52,869 nt of DNA. It comes from Alcanivorax profundi. Lineage in GTDB: Bacteria > Pseudomonadota > Gammaproteobacteria > Pseudomonadales > Alcanivoracaceae. This document shows, one piece after another, positions 27,034 through 38,700 of this stretch; the stretch's first letter is position 1; each line of letters begins with the position of its first letter. The notes beneath the pieces are model-generated. The model worked only from the letters and a program-made list of their open reading frames with translations. It was not told where the DNA came from and did no database searches. The DNA lies in the NCBI RefSeq assembly GCF_003597125.1, contig NZ_QYYA01000007.1, positions 55,906-108,774 of the forward strand, read 5' to 3'. A program made the translations under genes and the position numbers.

Positions 27034-27531
27034 TTAGTTCAGAATGTCTTCGACGGACTTGCCACGCTTGGCAGCCACTGACTCCGGAGAAGCCATGGTC
27101 TTCAGGCCGTTAAAAGTAGCCCGAACCACGTTTACCGGGTTGGTGGAGCCATAGCACTTGGCCAGTACGTTCTGAACGCCTGCGACTTCCAGTACGGCGC
27201 GCATGGCACCGCCGGCAATCACACCGGTACCTTCATCGGCCGGCTGCATGTACACCTTGGAGGCACCGTGACGGGCCTTCATGGGGTGCTGGATGGTGGT
27301 GCCATTCAGCTCCACCTGAATCATGTTGCGGCGGGCAGCTTCCAGGGCTTTCTGGATAGCGGCAGGCACTTCACGGGCCTTGCCACGACCGAAGCCAACT
27401 TTACCCTTGCCGTCACCCACTACGGTCAGAGCGGTAAAACCGAAGATACGGCCGCCTTTCACAACCTTAGCAACCCGGTTTACCTGAACCAGCTTTTCCT
27501 GCAGACCTTCGTTGGGATCAACTTTCGCCAT
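27034..27531 (-). CDS. rpsE: 30S ribosomal protein S5
   Basis: 165 residues with the double-stranded-RNA-binding part ([19 protein letters not shown]) and [21 protein letters not shown] 27531 gives the usual MAKVDPNEG start; an upstream TTG is ignored. Site of classical spectinomycin resistance changes. Confidence 0.98.
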   Translation of the reverse strand: MAKVDPNEGLQEKLVQVNRVAKVVKGGRIFGFTALTVVGDGKGKVGFGRGKAREVPAAIQKALEAARRNMIQVELNGTTIQHPMKARHGASKVYMQPADEGTGVIAGGAMRAVLEVAGVQNVLAKCYGSTNPVNVVRATFNGLKTMASPESVAAKRGKSVEDILN

Positions 27532-27543
27532 AACCAAGCACCC

Positions 27544-27894
27544 TTAGAATTCAAGCCCGTTTTCACGCGCGGCGTCAGCCAGCGCCTTTACGCGACCGTG
27601 ATATTTAAAACCGGAACGGTCAAAGGCAACGCGCTCAATGCCCGCTTCCTTGGCACGCTGAGCAATCAGCTGGCCAACTTTGGCCGCTGCGTCAGTGTTA
27701 CCGGTTGCTTCAGCACGCAGATCTTTCTCTACAGTGCTAGCGGAGGCCAGAACCTGGCCGCCGTTCGCAGAGATTACCTGCGCATAGATATGACGCGGAG
27801 TACGATTAACGCAGAGACGAACTTCGCCCAGTTCACGAATCTTAAGACGAGTACGTTTTGCCCTGCGCAGACGTGCAACTTTTTTGTCTTTCAT
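27544..27894 (-). CDS. rplR: 50S ribosomal protein L18
   Basis: 116 residues, basic N-terminus [20 protein letters not shown] and [20 protein letters not shown] end. Binds 5S rRNA with L5. Confidence 0.99.
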   Translation of the reverse strand: MKDKKVARLRRAKRTRLKIRELGEVRLCVNRTPRHIYAQVISANGGQVLASASTVEKDLRAEATGNTDAAAKVGQLIAQRAKEAGIERVAFDRSGFKYHGRVKALADAARENGLEF

Positions 27895-27911
27895 GGCATT
27901 AATCTCAACGA

Positions 27912-28445
27912 TTATTTCTTCTTGGCTTCCTTACGGCGCACTTGCTCATCAGCATAGCGCACCCCTTTGCCCTTGTAGGGCTCCGGCGGACGGAAGGCCC
28001 GAACGTTGGCGGCAACCTGACCTACCAGCTGCTTGTCAACGCCCTTGATAACGATCTCTGTCTGGCTCGGGGTTTCGACAGTAATCCCTTCAGGCAGCTC
28101 GTAAGCAACCGGATGAGAGAAGCCGAGAGTCAGGTTAAGGACCTTACCCTGCGCCTGTGCGCGGTAACCAACGCCGAGCAGCTGGAGCTTACGCTCAAAG
28201 CCTTCGGACACACCAGTCACCATGTTATTCAACAGAGCACGGGTAGTCCCGGCCAGGGCCCACGCCTTCTGGGATTCATCGTGAGGCTTCACAGAAACCA
28301 CACCCTCTTCCAGAGACACGGCTACCAGCTCGTGAACTTCATGCTCCAGGCTGCCTTTGCCACCTTTTACGGTAACTTGCTGGCCATCGACCTTAAACTC
28401 GACGCCGCTCGGCAGATTTACCGGACTTTTTGCTACTCTAGACAT
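27912..28445 (-). CDS. rplF: 50S ribosomal protein L6
   Basis: 177 residues; [20 protein letters not shown] start and the signature [20 protein letters not shown] near the C-terminus. Lies near the sarcin-ricin loop. Confidence 0.99.
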   Translation of the reverse strand: MSRVAKSPVNLPSGVEFKVDGQQVTVKGGKGSLEHEVHELVAVSLEEGVVSVKPHDESQKAWALAGTTRALLNNMVTGVSEGFERKLQLLGVGYRAQAQGKVLNLTLGFSHPVAYELPEGITVETPSQTEIVIKGVDKQLVGQVAANVRAFRPPEPYKGKGVRYADEQVRRKEAKKK

Positions 28446-28476
28446 TGCTGCACCTAACCCGTCTACGCCGCTTCTG

Positions 28477-28869
28477 TTAGGACACTTCGCAGATCAGCTC
28501 GCCACCAACATTGGCTTTGCGTGCTGCGCGGTCAGAAATAATGCCCTGGTTGGTGGATACGATCATCACGCCCAGGCCGCCCTTAACCTTAGGGATCTCG
28601 CCTGCGCTCTTGTAAACACGCAGACCGGGACGGCTTACACGTGCGATCTTCTCGATCACCGCCTTGCCTTCGAAATACTTCAGATCAACCGTCAATACCG
28701 GCTTCTTCTCATCGCTGACCTTGTAACCAGCAATGTAGCCCTCGTCCAGAAGTACTTTGGCAATCGCTTCCTTTGCCTTGGAGGCAGGAATCTCAACCTG
28801 TACTTTCTTGGCCATCTGGGCGTTACGGATACGGGTAAACATATCCGCCAGGGTATCTTGCATGCTCAT
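28477..28869 (-). CDS. rpsH: 30S ribosomal protein S8
   Basis: 130 residues, [20 protein letters not shown] start and [20 protein letters not shown] end. In E. coli S8 also represses the spc operon at the rplX-rplE junction; no clear site was traced here. Confidence 0.99.
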   Translation of the reverse strand: MSMQDTLADMFTRIRNAQMAKKVQVEIPASKAKEAIAKVLLDEGYIAGYKVSDEKKPVLTVDLKYFEGKAVIEKIARVSRPGLRVYKSAGEIPKVKGGLGVMIVSTNQGIISDRAARKANVGGELICEVS

Positions 28870-28900
28870 GCCGCAATCGCTCCGCTACCTAACTCTTGGC

Positions 28901-29206
28901 TTACCAGCTGGACTTAACCAGACCGGGAACATCACCGCGCATTGCTGCTTCACGCAGCTTGATCCGGCTGAGGCCGAACTTGCGGTAGTAACCGTGCGGA
29001 CGACCGGTCAGACGACAGCGGTTACGCTGACGAACCGGGGAAGAATCGCGCGGCATCTTCTGCAGCTGAAGCTGTGCATCCCACTTTGCTTCAGGTTCTG
29101 CATTGGGATCCTGGATGATCGCCTTAAGCGCTGCACGCTTGGCGGCAAAACGCTTTACCAACTTGGCGCGTTTTGCTTCCCGGTTTTTCATGGATTCTTT
29201 AGCCAT
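28901..29206 (-). CDS. rpsN: 30S ribosomal protein S14, zinc-free long form
   Basis: 101 residues with [20 protein letters not shown]. It has a single Cys and no CxxC pair, so this is the long C- form, in contrast to the zinc-binding L36 in the same cluster. Confidence 0.99.
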   Translation of the reverse strand: MAKESMKNREAKRAKLVKRFAAKRAALKAIIQDPNAEPEAKWDAQLQLQKMPRDSSPVRQRNRCRLTGRPHGYYRKFGLSRIKLREAAMRGDVPGLVKSSW

Positions 29207-29217
29207 GATAAATCCTC

Positions 29218-29757
29218 TTAGCCCTTCAGCGGGAAGTTGAAGGCGCGCAGCAGCGCCCGTGCATGGTCGTCATTTTTGGCTGTAGTGGTGATGGTAATAT
29301 CCAGACCACGCAGCTTGTCGACCTTGTCGAAATCGATTTCCGGGAACACGATCTGCTCACGCAGACCCATGGAGTAGTTACCACGACCATCGAAAGACTT
29401 GGCATTCAGACCACGAAAGTCACGAATACGCGGAATCGCGATGGAAACCAGGCGCTCCAGGAACTCATACATACGATCGTTGCGCAGGGTCACCTTGCAA
29501 CCAATCGGCCAACCTTCACGGATCTTGAAGCCGGCAACAGACTTACGAGCCTTGGTTACCAGGGGCTTCTGACCGGAAATGGCGGTCATGTCAGCGACAG
29601 CACCGTCCATTGCCTTACGGTCAGCAGAAGCTTCACCAACACCCATGTTCAGGGTGATCTTGGTGATCTTCGGCACTTCCATGATGTTATCGAGGCCCAG
29701 CTCTTCTTTCAGCTTGGCTACGATCTCGTCTTGATAAATCTTTTTCAGATCACTCAT
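29218..29757 (-). CDS. rplE: 50S ribosomal protein L5
   Basis: 179 residues; [17 protein letters not shown] and [20 protein letters not shown] are L5 signatures. Binds 5S rRNA and contacts P-site tRNA. Confidence 0.99.
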   Translation of the reverse strand: MSDLKKIYQDEIVAKLKEELGLDNIMEVPKITKITLNMGVGEASADRKAMDGAVADMTAISGQKPLVTKARKSVAGFKIREGWPIGCKVTLRNDRMYEFLERLVSIAIPRIRDFRGLNAKSFDGRGNYSMGLREQIVFPEIDFDKVDKLRGLDITITTTAKNDDHARALLRAFNFPLKG

Positions 29758-29770
29758 GGGTCACCTAAAC

Positions 29771-30079
29771 CTACAGCGCTTCGCCGTTGGACTTGAAGAA
29801 ACGCACTTTTTTGCCGTCTTCAAAACGGAATCCCACACGATCCGCTTTCTGGGTCTTGGGGTTCCAGATGGCAACGTTGGAGGCATGCAGAGCTGCTTCC
29901 TGTTCTACGATGCCGCCTTGAGTACCGCGGTTCGGGTTGGCCTTAACATGCTTTTTCACCATGTTAACGCCGCCAACGATTACGCGACCATTGTCCTGCA
30001 CTTGCTGAACGGTGCCGCGCTTACCTTTGTCCTTGCCCGCGATTACGATGACTTCGTCATCACGCTTGATCTTAAGCAT
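29771..30079 (-). CDS. rplX: 50S ribosomal protein L24
   Basis: 102 residues with the KOW motif [20 protein letters not shown] at the start. ATG 30079 is preferred to a GTG 9 bp upstream because L24 proteins begin M-x-K-I-K-R-D-D. Confidence 0.98.
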   Translation of the reverse strand: MLKIKRDDEVIVIAGKDKGKRGTVQQVQDNGRVIVGGVNMVKKHVKANPNRGTQGGIVEQEAALHASNVAIWNPKTQKADRVGFRFEDGKKVRFFKSNGEAL

Positions 30080-30094
30080 TACCTTCACCCGCCT

Positions 30095-30463
30095 TTACAG
30101 AACTTCAGGTGCCAGGGAGATGATCTTCATAAATTGCTCGGTACGCAGCTCGCGCGTTACCGGGCCGAAGATCCGGGTACCAATCGGTGCTTTGTTGTTG
30201 TTCAACAACACCGCGGCATTTTCGTCGAAACGAATCAAAGAACCATCCGGGCGACGCACACCTTTACGGGTACGCACTACCACTGCGGTCATTACATCAC
30301 CTTTCTTAACACGGCCGCGCGGAATTGCTTCCTTCACTGTGACCTTGATGATGTCACCAATGCCTGCATAGCGGCGGTGAGAACCACCCAGCACTTTGAT
30401 GCACTGTACTCGACGAGCGCCGCTGTTATCGGCTACTTCGAGCATGCTTTCGGTCTGAATCAT
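30095..30463 (-). CDS. rplN: 50S ribosomal protein L14
   Basis: 122 residues starting [20 protein letters not shown]. First gene of the spc group; a 50-bp gap with a small hairpin (30482-30497, ctgcct/aggcag) separates it from rpsQ. No promoter is evident in that gap, so spc is probably transcribed with S10. Confidence 0.99.
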   Translation of the reverse strand: MIQTESMLEVADNSGARRVQCIKVLGGSHRRYAGIGDIIKVTVKEAIPRGRVKKGDVMTAVVVRTRKGVRRPDGSLIRFDENAAVLLNNNKAPIGTRIFGPVTRELRTEQFMKIISLAPEVL

Positions 30464-30513
30464 CGCTAACTCTCTCCAACTCTGCCTTTACAGGCAGCCA
30501 CAGCAACGGTCCG

Positions 30514-30777
30514 TCAGGCCTTGTTGGCCTGTTCAACTACATTTACCAGCGTCCAGGTTTTACGCTTGGACATCGGCCGGCATTCTTCGATGGTAACCAG
30601 GTCACCTTCGTTACACTGGTTCTGTTCATCGTGCGCCATCAGCTTCGTGGAACGCTTGATGATCTTGCCGTAAATCGGGTGCTGAACCCGGCGCTCTACC
30701 AACACAGTGATAGTTTTTTCACCCTTGTTGGAGATCACCTTGCCGGTAGCGGTCCGGCGCATTTTTGCCTCTGCCAT
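30514..30777 (-). CDS. rpsQ: 30S ribosomal protein S17
   Basis: 87 residues; [20 protein letters not shown] and [20 protein letters not shown] match S17. Last gene of the S10 group, two bases after rpmC. Confidence 0.99.
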   Translation of the reverse strand: MAEAKMRRTATGKVISNKGEKTITVLVERRVQHPIYGKIIKRSTKLMAHDEQNQCNEGDLVTIEECRPMSKRKTWTLVNVVEQANKA

Positions 30778-30779
30778 GA

Positions 30780-30971
30780 CTAGTTACCCTGCTTCTCTCT
30801 CAGAATGGTCTTAACGCGCGCAATGTTACGGCGAACCGTCCCAAGCTCGTGGGTTTTGGAAAGCTGGCCGGAAGCAGACTTCATGCGCAGCTTGAACTGC
30901 TGCTCAAGCAGATTGATCTGCTCCTGCTGCAGCTCTTCAACACTCTTTTCTCTCAGCTCGCTCGCTTTCAT
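30780..30971 (-). CDS. rpmC: 50S ribosomal protein L29
   Basis: 63 residues, two-helix protein: [20 protein letters not shown] and [19 protein letters not shown]. At the tunnel exit next to L23. Confidence 0.98.
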   Translation of the reverse strand: MKASELREKSVEELQQEQINLLEQQFKLRMKSASGQLSKTHELGTVRRNIARVKTILREKQGN

Positions 30972-30974
30972 GGC

Positions 30975-31388
30975 TTACATCACCGTCCGAGTTACGACAC
31001 GGGTGCTTACCGGCAGCTTGGCCGCGGCCAGACGGAACGCTTCACGCGCAACGTCCTCAGAAACACCTTCCATTTCGTAGAGCATCTTGCCCGGTTGAAT
31101 CTGGGCAACCCAGTACTCTACAGAACCTTTACCTTTACCCATCCGCACTTCCAGCGGCTTCTGGGTGATCGGCTTGTCCGGGAAAACCCGGATCCAGATT
31201 TTACCGCCACGTTTAATGTGACGGGTCATAGCACGACGAGCGGCTTCGATCTGGCGCGCGGTAATGCGGCCACGACCGGTTGCCTGCAGGCCAATGGTGC
31301 CGAAAGACACCTTGCTGCCCCGCTGTGCCAGGCCGCGGTTACGGCCCTTCATCACTTTCCGGAATTTGGTACGCTTCGGCTGCAACAT
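30975..31388 (-). CDS. rplP: 50S ribosomal protein L16
   Basis: 137 residues beginning [20 protein letters not shown] and containing [20 protein letters not shown]. Positions A-site tRNA in the large subunit. Confidence 0.99.
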   Translation of the reverse strand: MLQPKRTKFRKVMKGRNRGLAQRGSKVSFGTIGLQATGRGRITARQIEAARRAMTRHIKRGGKIWIRVFPDKPITQKPLEVRMGKGKGSVEYWVAQIQPGKMLYEMEGVSEDVAREAFRLAAAKLPVSTRVVTRTVM

Positions 31389-31401
31389 CGTTCGTTACCC
31401 T

Positions 31402-32100
31402 TTAACCGCGGCCGCGCTTTTTGGCGCCCTTGGACTGCTTCTGCTGCTCTTCCTGCTGAACCTGCTCCATGCCACCAAGCACTTCGCCGCGGAAGATCCA
31501 CACCTTCACACCAATGGTGCCGTAGGTGGTTTCAGCACGTACTTCTGCGTAATCGATATCGGCACGCAGGGTGTGCAGTGGCACACGGCCTTCGCGGTAC
31601 CATTCGGTACGTGCGATTTCAGCACCACCCAGACGACCAGACAGCTGCACCTTGATACCTTCTGCACCCGCCTTCATGGCGTTCTGCACGGCACGCTTCA
31701 TGGCGCGACGGAACATCACACGACGCTCCAGCTGACCTGCGATATTATCGCCTACCAGACGGGCATCCAGGTCGGGCTTGCGCACTTCCTCGATGTTGAT
31801 GTGCACAGGCACACCCATCTTGGCAGCGACATCGCGACGCAGGCGCTCGACATCTTCGCCTTTCTTGCCGATCACGATACCCGGACGTGCGGTAGAAATC
31901 GTGATGCGAACGTTTTCGGACGGACGCTCAATCTTGATGCGGCTTACAGACGCATTCTTCAGACGCTTGAACAGGAACTCACGAACCTGCAGGTCGGTAA
32001 CCAGGCAGTCTGAATAAGACTTCGGTCCGGCATACCAGAGCGAGTTATGCTCTTTAACAATGCCAAGGCGAATACCGACCGGATGAACTTTCTGACCCAT
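31402..32100 (-). CDS. rpsC: 30S ribosomal protein S3
   Basis: 232 residues: [14 protein letters not shown] start, KH domain with [15 protein letters not shown], and S3 C-terminal domain. Part of the mRNA entry channel. 4 bp after rplV. Confidence 0.99.
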   Translation of the reverse strand: MGQKVHPVGIRLGIVKEHNSLWYAGPKSYSDCLVTDLQVREFLFKRLKNASVSRIKIERPSENVRITISTARPGIVIGKKGEDVERLRRDVAAKMGVPVHINIEEVRKPDLDARLVGDNIAGQLERRVMFRRAMKRAVQNAMKAGAEGIKVQLSGRLGGAEIARTEWYREGRVPLHTLRADIDYAEVRAETTYGTIGVKVWIFRGEVLGGMEQVQQEEQQKQSKGAKKRGRG

Positions 32101-32104
32101 CTGG

Positions 32105-32449
32105 TTACTCCTGACCTTCCGAGACTTTCACAGTAATGTGGCAAGTACGCTTGAGGATCCGGTCTGCGCGGCCTTTGGCCCGCGGACGGATACGCTTCAT
32201 GGTCATGCCTTCGTCCACAAAAATTGTGGATACCTTCAGCTCGTCAACGTCAGCGCCGTCGTTGTTTTCCGCGTTGGCAATTGCGGACTCCAGCACTTTC
32301 TTAACGATTTTTGCCGCCTTCTTGGGGCTGAATTCCAGAAGATTCAGCGCCTTCTCGACTTCCAGGCCTCGGACCTGGTCCGCTACGAGGCGGGCTTTCT
32401 GAGCCGAAATTCTTGCACCGCGCAGACGGGCTGCAACTTCAGTAGCCAT
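32105..32449 (-). CDS. rplV: 50S ribosomal protein L22
   Basis: 114 residues: [20 protein letters not shown], and the tunnel loop region ending [21 protein letters not shown] 32449 is used; the frame runs on upstream but overlaps rpsS. The loop is a known macrolide-resistance site. Confidence 0.98.
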   Translation of the reverse strand: MATEVAARLRGARISAQKARLVADQVRGLEVEKALNLLEFSPKKAAKIVKKVLESAIANAENNDGADVDELKVSTIFVDEGMTMKRIRPRAKGRADRILKRTCHITVKVSEGQE

Positions 32450-32459
32450 GGCTGTCACC

Positions 32460-32735
32460 TTATCGCTTAGCCTTCTTGTCCACGACATGCCCGCGATAGT
32501 TGCGGGTCAGGGCGAACTCGCCCAGCTTGTGGCCTACCATATGCTCGGAAACAATAACCGGCACATGCTGTTTGCCGTTGTGGACAGCAATCGTCAGACC
32601 CACCATCTCCGGAATAATCATGGAGCGACGGGACCAGGTTTTAATCGGCTTACGGGAGCCGGCTTCCACCGCATCTTCCACCTTGCTTAGCAGGTGGTGA
32701 TCCACAAAAGGACCTTTTTTGAGTGAACGTGGCAC
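32460..32735 (-). CDS. rpsS: 30S ribosomal protein S19
   Basis: 91 residues, [20 protein letters not shown] start and [20 protein letters not shown]. Head protein that pairs with S13. Confidence 0.99.
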   Translation of the reverse strand: MPRSLKKGPFVDHHLLSKVEDAVEAGSRKPIKTWSRRSMIIPEMVGLTIAVHNGKQHVPVIVSEHMVGHKLGEFALTRNYRGHVVDKKAKR

Positions 32736-32757
32736 AGCCTGAACCTCTCTTTATCCC

Positions 32758-33582
32758 TTACTTACGACGGTCGCGCACAATCATCTTGGAGGTGCGCTTG
32801 TTTGTACGGGTCTTGTGGCCCTTGGTCGGCACACCCCAGGGGGTAACCGGATGACGACCACCAGAAGTACGCCCTTCACCACCACCATGCGGATGGTCTA
32901 CCGGGTTCATCGCCACACCACGTACAGTGGGACGCACACCCCGCCAGCGCTTGGCGCCCGCTTTACCCAGTGAGCGCAAGCTGTGCTCACTGTTGGACAC
33001 TTCACCCAAGGTAGCCTTGCAGTCGGTATGAACCTTGCGCATTTCGCCGGAGCGTAGACGCAGAGTCACATACTGACCATCCTTCGCAAGCACCTGCGCG
33101 GAGGTACCGGCAGAACGAGCGATTTGACCACCCTTGCCAGGCTTCATTTCCACGTTGTGAACCGTGGAACCCAGCGGAATATTACGCAGCGGAAGCGCGT
33201 TGCCCACCTTGATCGGCGCATCTTCGCCGGACTGGACACGATCTTCTGCCTTCAGGCCCTTGGGAGCCAGAATATAACGACGCTCACCGTCCAGGTACTT
33301 GACCAGGGCAATGTGCGCGGAACGGTTCGGGTCATATTCCAGACGCTCGATAACACCAACCACGCCGTCCTTGTTACGACGGAAGTCGATCACACGATAC
33401 TTCTGCTTGTGACCGCCGCCTTTATGACGGGTGGTGATGCGGCCATTATTGTTACGACCACCGTTCTTGCTCTTGGCTTCTACCAGAGGCGCGTAGGGAG
33501 CACCTTTGTGCAGATCTTCGTTGACCACCTTGACTACAAAGCGGCGGCCCGGAGAAGTCGGCTTGCACTTTACAATCGCCAT
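32758..33582 (-). CDS. rplB: 50S ribosomal protein L2
   Basis: 274 residues with [20 protein letters not shown], the conserved loop near the peptidyl-transferase centre. Confidence 0.99.
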   Translation of the reverse strand: MAIVKCKPTSPGRRFVVKVVNEDLHKGAPYAPLVEAKSKNGGRNNNGRITTRHKGGGHKQKYRVIDFRRNKDGVVGVIERLEYDPNRSAHIALVKYLDGERRYILAPKGLKAEDRVQSGEDAPIKVGNALPLRNIPLGSTVHNVEMKPGKGGQIARSAGTSAQVLAKDGQYVTLRLRSGEMRKVHTDCKATLGEVSNSEHSLRSLGKAGAKRWRGVRPTVRGVAMNPVDHPHGGGEGRTSGGRHPVTPWGVPTKGHKTRTNKRTSKMIVRDRRK

Positions 33583-33600
33583 TATTCCTTACTCCCTTCC

Positions 33601-33897
33601 TTACTCTGCGCCCAGGAAGTCAATGTCCTGGCCTTCCTCGAGGGAAACATAGGCCTTCTTCCAGTCCGCACGCTTGCCAGCGACGCGACCGAAGAATTTG
33701 GACTTGCCTTTCACATTGGCGGTACGAACAGACTTAACCTTCACTTCGAAGAGAGCCTCAACAGCTTTCTTGATTTCCAGCTTGTTCGCATCTTTGGCAA
33801 CCTTGAATACAAAGGTACCGTTTTCGTCAGCTGCAACTGTCGCTTTTTCGGAAACGTGCGGAGCGCGCAGCACAGTCAGGATACGCTCTTGATTCAT
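33601..33897 (-). CDS. rplW: 50S ribosomal protein L23
   Basis: 98 residues; [20 protein letters not shown] and [19 protein letters not shown]. Tunnel-exit protein that docks SRP and trigger factor. Overlaps the rplD stop by 4 bp. Confidence 0.99.
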   Translation of the reverse strand: MNQERILTVLRAPHVSEKATVAADENGTFVFKVAKDANKLEIKKAVEALFEVKVKSVRTANVKGKSKFFGRVAGKRADWKKAYVSLEEGQDIDFLGAE

Positions 33898-34496
33898 GCC
33901 AGTGCCTCCTCAAGCTTCTTCAGAGCCGGCACAGTAATCAGCACCTTCTCAAAAGCGATCAGGCTGACAGGATCAACGCCTTGAGCGTCACGCACATCTA
34001 CCTTCGGCAGATTGCGGGAACCCAGATACAGGTTCTCATCCACGCTGTCAGTCACGATCAGGACGTTGCTCAGCTGCAAGTCTTTCAGCTTGGCAGCAAC
34101 AGCCTTGGTCTTCGGTGCGTCAACAGTGAACTCGTCAACAACAACCAGACGCTCCTGGCGAACCAGCTCGGACACGATGCACTGCAGCGCGCCACGATAC
34201 ATTTTGCGGTTCACCTTCTGGGAATGGTCACGGTTGGTAGCAGCAAAGGTTTTGCCGCCGCCACGCCAGATCGGGCTACGAATGGTACCAGCACGAGCAC
34301 GACCAGTGCCCTTCTGACGCCATGGCTTGCGACCACCGCCACTCACTTCCGAACGGTTTTTCTGAGCCTTGGAACCCTGACGGGCACCAGCCAGAAACGC
34401 AGTAACAACCTGATGAACCAGAGGCTCGTTAAAGTCCTTGCCGAAGGCGACTTCGGAAACGGTAACGGTACCTCCAGAGGCAGTATTGAGATTCAT
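33894..34496 (-). CDS. rplD: 50S ribosomal protein L4
   Basis: 200 residues; [20 protein letters not shown] is the tunnel loop. In E. coli L4 also attenuates the S10 operon leader, and a leader with hairpins exists here before rpsJ. Confidence 0.99.
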   Translation of the reverse strand: MNLNTASGGTVTVSEVAFGKDFNEPLVHQVVTAFLAGARQGSKAQKNRSEVSGGGRKPWRQKGTGRARAGTIRSPIWRGGGKTFAATNRDHSQKVNRKMYRGALQCIVSELVRQERLVVVDEFTVDAPKTKAVAAKLKDLQLSNVLIVTDSVDENLYLGSRNLPKVDVRDAQGVDPVSLIAFEKVLITVPALKKLEEALA

Positions 34497-34510
34497 CCTC
34501 TATTCCTCTT

Positions 34511-35146
34511 TCAGGCCTTCGCCTTCACTGCCAGACGCACGATCACATCACCACCGGTAGCACCGGGGACCGCACCTTTAACCAGCAACAGATTCTTCTC
34601 AGCGTCTACGCGAACCACTTCCAAATTTTGGACGGTGACGCGCTCAGCACCCAGATGGCCGGCCATCTTCTTGCCCTTGAATACGCGACCCGGGGTCTGG
34701 TTCTGACCAATTGAACCCGGAGCACGATGGGACAAAGAGTTACCGTGGGTGGCGTCCTGGGTACGGAAATTCCAGCGCTTAACGGCACCAGCAAAACCCT
34801 TACCCTTGGAGGTGCCAGTCACATCGATCAACTGACCCGCCTCAAAACCTTCTACGGTCACTTCGGAGCCCGGCTGCAGCTCACCTGCCTCAGCACGGAA
34901 TTCCCAAACGCCACGACCTGCTTCTACACCAGCCTTTGAAAAGTGACCGGCCTGAGCCTTCGTCACACGGCTGGCACGGCGCTCACCCACCGTTACCTGC
35001 ACGGCCTGATAGCCATCTGATTCTTCGGTCTTGAGCTGAGCAACCCGATTTGGGGTCACTTCGATGACAGTCACGGGAACACTGACACCTTCTTCAGTGA
35101 AGACCCGAGTCATGCCACATTTCCGACCGATCACACCAATCGCCAT
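34511..35146 (-). CDS. rplC: 50S ribosomal protein L3
   Basis: 211 residues; [20 protein letters not shown] start and [20 protein letters not shown]. Early 50S assembly protein. Confidence 0.99.
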   Translation of the reverse strand: MAIGVIGRKCGMTRVFTEEGVSVPVTVIEVTPNRVAQLKTEESDGYQAVQVTVGERRASRVTKAQAGHFSKAGVEAGRGVWEFRAEAGELQPGSEVTVEGFEAGQLIDVTGTSKGKGFAGAVKRWNFRTQDATHGNSLSHRAPGSIGQNQTPGRVFKGKKMAGHLGAERVTVQNLEVVRVDAEKNLLLVKGAVPGATGGDVIVRLAVKAKA

Positions 35147-35191
35147 TGTTTACCTCTTCACAACCTGTCGCGGTTATTAGCCCGCCCGTTG

Positions 35192-35640
<449 letters not shown>

Positions 35641-35643
35641 CGA

Positions 35644-35672
35644 ATATTAGTCAGCCAGCGGGGTGATTGCAA
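35644..35672 (-). promoter_or_regulatory. Promoter of the S10 operon
   Basis: On the minus strand TTGCAA (35667-35672), exactly 17 bp, TAATAT (35644-35649), then the G/C-rich discriminator cgcgccc. This discriminator is typical of promoters under stringent (ppGpp) control. It drives rpsJ and probably everything down to rpmJ, away from algA. Confidence 0.78.
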
Positions 35673-35902
35673 GGGGTATTTTGAATTTATCTGTGGATTA
35701 GCCGCAGGGCGTGCGAGAACACCGCCCAACTAATCCTACCGAGGTGTTACCAAATCACCCATAAGAGCGGATTTTCGTAAAACCTGCCCATGACCTCTTT
35801 CCCCGTCTCTCCCAGCGGCGCATTTTTAATTACACAGGCTTGGACGGCCTGATTCCGCGCCACCCCTTGGTGGACATGTGGGCTTTTGGAATGGATAGAT
35901 CG

Positions 35903-37336
35903 ATGCTGATTCCTGTGATTATTGCCGGTGGCAATGGTTCCCGGCTGTGGCCGCTCTCGCGGTCCCATTACCCCAAGCAACTGCTGCGCCTCAACGGTGA
36001 CTACAGCATGCTGCAAAACACCCTGCTGCGCCTGCCCGCCGATTTGCGCGCTGTGCGCCCCATCGTGGTGTGCAATCAGGAGCACCGCTTCCTGGTGGCC
36101 GAACAACTGAATGACATCAACGTAGATGCGGATATCCTGCTTGAACCCTGTGGCCGTAACACCGCACCCGCGGTGGCCCTGGCCGCCCTGCAGGCTCGCC
36201 AGCGAGAGACCAGCGCGCAAATCTTCATCTGCCCGGCAGACCATGCTATTCGCAACCCGGAGGCCCTCCATAACGGGATCCGGAGGGCATCACTCGCCGC
36301 TGAAGAAGGGCTGCTGGTCACCTTTGGCATCAAACCTGATCGCCCGGAAACCGGTTATGGTTATATATGTATGGGCGAACCGCGGGGCGAGCATCACCTG
36401 ATAGAGCGCTTTGTCGAGAAACCCGATGCCCAGACCGCCCAGCAATTCCTGGATGAGGGCGGCTACCTGTGGAATAGCGGCATGTTCCTGTTTCGCGCCG
36501 AACGCTACCTGCAGGAACTGCGCGAGCACCACCCCCAGATGCTGGCCCACTGCACCCATGCCCTGCTCCAGGGGGAAGCGGATCTGGATTTTGTCCGCCT
36601 GGATGAGACCAGCTTCTCCCGCTGCGAAGATCTATCCATTGACTACGCCATCATGGAACACACCCGTGATGGAGCGGTAGTACCCGTAGAACTGTGCTGG
36701 AACGACCTTGGCTCCTGGCTGTCACTCTGGGACCATCTTGACAAGGATAAGGAAGGTAACCACCTCAAGGGCGACATTATTGCCCACGCCAGTTACAACA
36801 ATCTGGCCTTGAGTGATCACCGCCTGGTCGCCCTGCTGGGTGTCGACGATTTGATCGTCGTGGATACCCCTGACGCGATTCTCGTTGCCCACAAGAGCCA
36901 GGCCCAGGAAGTCAAACGTGTCACCGACACTCTCAAGTCTCGCAAAAGACCAGAAACCGAAGATCACCGGCTGGTGCATCGGCCTTGGGGCAAATACGAC
37001 TCCGTGGACAAAGGCACCCGTTATCAGGTGAAACACATCACGGTGAAACCCGGTGAGAAGCTGTCGGTACAAATGCACCATCACCGCGCCGAGCACTGGA
37101 TCGTCGTTTCCGGCACCGCCAAGGTCACCTGTGGCAACAACACTTTCCTGGTCACCGAAAACCAGTCCACTTTCATCCCCATTGGCGAAGTCCATTCGCT
37201 TGAGAACCCCGGCCGAATTCCCCTCGAGCTTATCGAGGTGCAATCCGGGACCTATCTTGGCGAAGATGACATTATCCGCATCAGTGACCGCTATCACCGT
37301 GAGGACGCCGCCGAAAAAGTGGCGCACCTGCCATGA
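35903..37336 (+). CDS. algA: Mannose-1-P guanylyltransferase / mannose-6-P isomerase AlgA
   Basis: A 477-residue bifunctional enzyme. The pyrophosphorylase half has GGNGSRLWPLSRSHYPKQ (9-26) and FVEKPD (170-175); the C-terminal cupin half (type II phosphomannose isomerase) has QMHHHRAEHW (390-399). It catalyses the first and third steps from fructose-6-P to GDP-mannose, with AlgC between. ATG 35903 gives the family start MxIPVIIAGG; in-frame ATGs at 35876 and 35891 have no better ribosome site. It opens the plus-strand operon, whose ATGA junction with algC indicates coupling. No convincing promoter was found in 35673-35902. Confidence 0.96.
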   Translation: MLIPVIIAGGNGSRLWPLSRSHYPKQLLRLNGDYSMLQNTLLRLPADLRAVRPIVVCNQEHRFLVAEQLNDINVDADILLEPCGRNTAPAVALAALQARQRETSAQIFICPADHAIRNPEALHNGIRRASLAAEEGLLVTFGIKPDRPETGYGYICMGEPRGEHHLIERFVEKPDAQTAQQFLDEGGYLWNSGMFLFRAERYLQELREHHPQMLAHCTHALLQGEADLDFVRLDETSFSRCEDLSIDYAIMEHTRDGAVVPVELCWNDLGSWLSLWDHLDKDKEGNHLKGDIIAHASYNNLALSDHRLVALLGVDDLIVVDTPDAILVAHKSQAQEVKRVTDTLKSRKRPETEDHRLVHRPWGKYDSVDKGTRYQVKHITVKPGEKLSVQMHHHRAEHWIVVSGTAKVTCGNNTFLVTENQSTFIPIGEVHSLENPGRIPLELIEVQSGTYLGEDDIIRISDRYHREDAAEKVAHLP

Positions 37337-38700
37337 ACGGGGCCTGCTTCAAGGCCTACGACATACGCGGCCGGGTCGGCGAGGAGCTGAATGAAGACCT
37401 GGCCTGGCGAATCGGCCGCGCCATGTCTGAACAACTGCGGGCATCACGCATTGTGGTCGGCGCAGACATGCGATTGAGCTCGCCAGGGCTGAGTAACGCC
37501 CTCAGTGAGGGCATTCTCAGCACCGGTGCCGACGTCATTGATATTGGCTTGAGCGGCACCGAGGAGGTCTATTTCGCCACCGTTTACCACCAAGCAGATG
37601 GAGGGGTGCAGATTACTGCCAGCCACAACCCCGCCGATTACAACGGAATGAAACTGGTACGAGCCGGCGCTCGCCCCATCAGCGGGGACAGCGGCCTGTT
37701 CGACATACGAGACCAAGTGCTTGCCAACCGCTTCCCGGATGGACAGCGTCGCGGGCAACGTGTTCGCCAGCCAGACAAAAGGCCCTATATCCGTCACTTA
37801 CTGCATTTGGTGGACTGCCAACCACTGGATGGCTTCTGCATGGTCAGTAACGCAGGCAATGGCGCTATCGGCCCGGCACTGGACGTACTGATGGAAGAAC
37901 TGGCTGGCCGCGGTATCCACCCTCTCTTGCATCGCTACCACGACACCCCGGATGGCACCTTCCCGAATGGGGTGCCCAACCCATTGCTGCCAGAGAACCG
38001 GGCCGACACCTGCGAGGCAGTGCGCCAGCACGGAGCTCAACTGGGGGTCGCGTTCGATGGCGACTTTGACCGTTGCTTCTTTTTTGACGAGCACGGCGAT
38101 TTTGTCGAGAGTTACTACATCATTGGCTTGCTCGCCAACGCCCTGCTGGCCGACCAGCCTGGCGGCACCATCATTCATGATCCCCGCCTGACCTGGAGCA
38201 CCATTGATACCGTGCTTGAGGCCGGTGGTCACCCCATGCAGAGCAAAACAGGACATGCCTTTATTAAAGAGCGCATGCGTCATGACAATGCGCTGTATGG
38301 CGGGGAAATGAGTGGCCATCATTATTTCAGGGATTTCTACTACTGCGATTCCGGCATTCTTCCCTGGCTGTACCTGTCCCGACTACTGGCCAGCTCCGGC
38401 CAGACCCTCTCAAGCCTGGTACGCGACAAAGCCCACCGCTATCCCGTTTCCGGAGAGATCAACTTCACCGTGGCAGACACCCAGGCCGCCGTAACCCGAA
38501 TCCGCGAGCAATACCGTCACTCCGCCCTCAGCGAAGACAACACCGATGGTATTAGCCTGGAATTCAGCGACTGGCGCTTCAACGTCCGAGCCTCCAACAC
38601 CGAACCTCTGATCCGCCTCAATGTAGAAACCCGCTGCAACCCTGAACTCCTGGCCAGCAAGACCCGGGAGCTGAGTAGTCTGCTCGGAGGTGCCGCATGA
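37333..38700 (+). CDS. algC: Phosphomannomutase AlgC/CpsG-type
   Basis: A 455-residue alpha-D-phosphohexomutase converting mannose-6-P to mannose-1-P. It carries TASHNP with phospho-Ser97, the metal loop DGDFDR (242-247), the sugar loop GEMSGH (324-329) and the phosphate site RASNTEPLIR. Overlaps algA and the algG-like gene by four bases (ATGA) on each side. In Pseudomonas algC is unlinked to the alginate cluster; here it sits inside it. CpsG-type mutase specificity is also possible. Confidence 0.92.
   Translation: MNGACFKAYDIRGRVGEELNEDLAWRIGRAMSEQLRASRIVVGADMRLSSPGLSNALSEGILSTGADVIDIGLSGTEEVYFATVYHQADGGVQITASHNPADYNGMKLVRAGARPISGDSGLFDIRDQVLANRFPDGQRRGQRVRQPDKRPYIRHLLHLVDCQPLDGFCMVSNAGNGAIGPALDVLMEELAGRGIHPLLHRYHDTPDGTFPNGVPNPLLPENRADTCEAVRQHGAQLGVAFDGDFDRCFFFDEHGDFVESYYIIGLLANALLADQPGGTIIHDPRLTWSTIDTVLEAGGHPMQSKTGHAFIKERMRHDNALYGGEMSGHHYFRDFYYCDSGILPWLYLSRLLASSGQTLSSLVRDKAHRYPVSGEINFTVADTQAAVTRIREQYRHSALSEDNTDGISLEFSDWRFNVRASNTEPLIRLNVETRCNPELLASKTRELSSLLGGAA

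Noticed and set aside
30464-30513. Separate spc operon promoter in the rpsQ-rplN gap
   Set aside because: Only a small hairpin is present; no -35/-10 pair could be found in the 50 bp.
35840-35902. Longer N-terminus for AlgA
   Set aside because: The family starts at the ATG of 35903; the extra 21 residues have no similarity and no better ribosome site.
36722-37327. 201-codon antisense frame inside algA
   Set aside because: It is a shadow of codon bias in algA with no recognisable domain.
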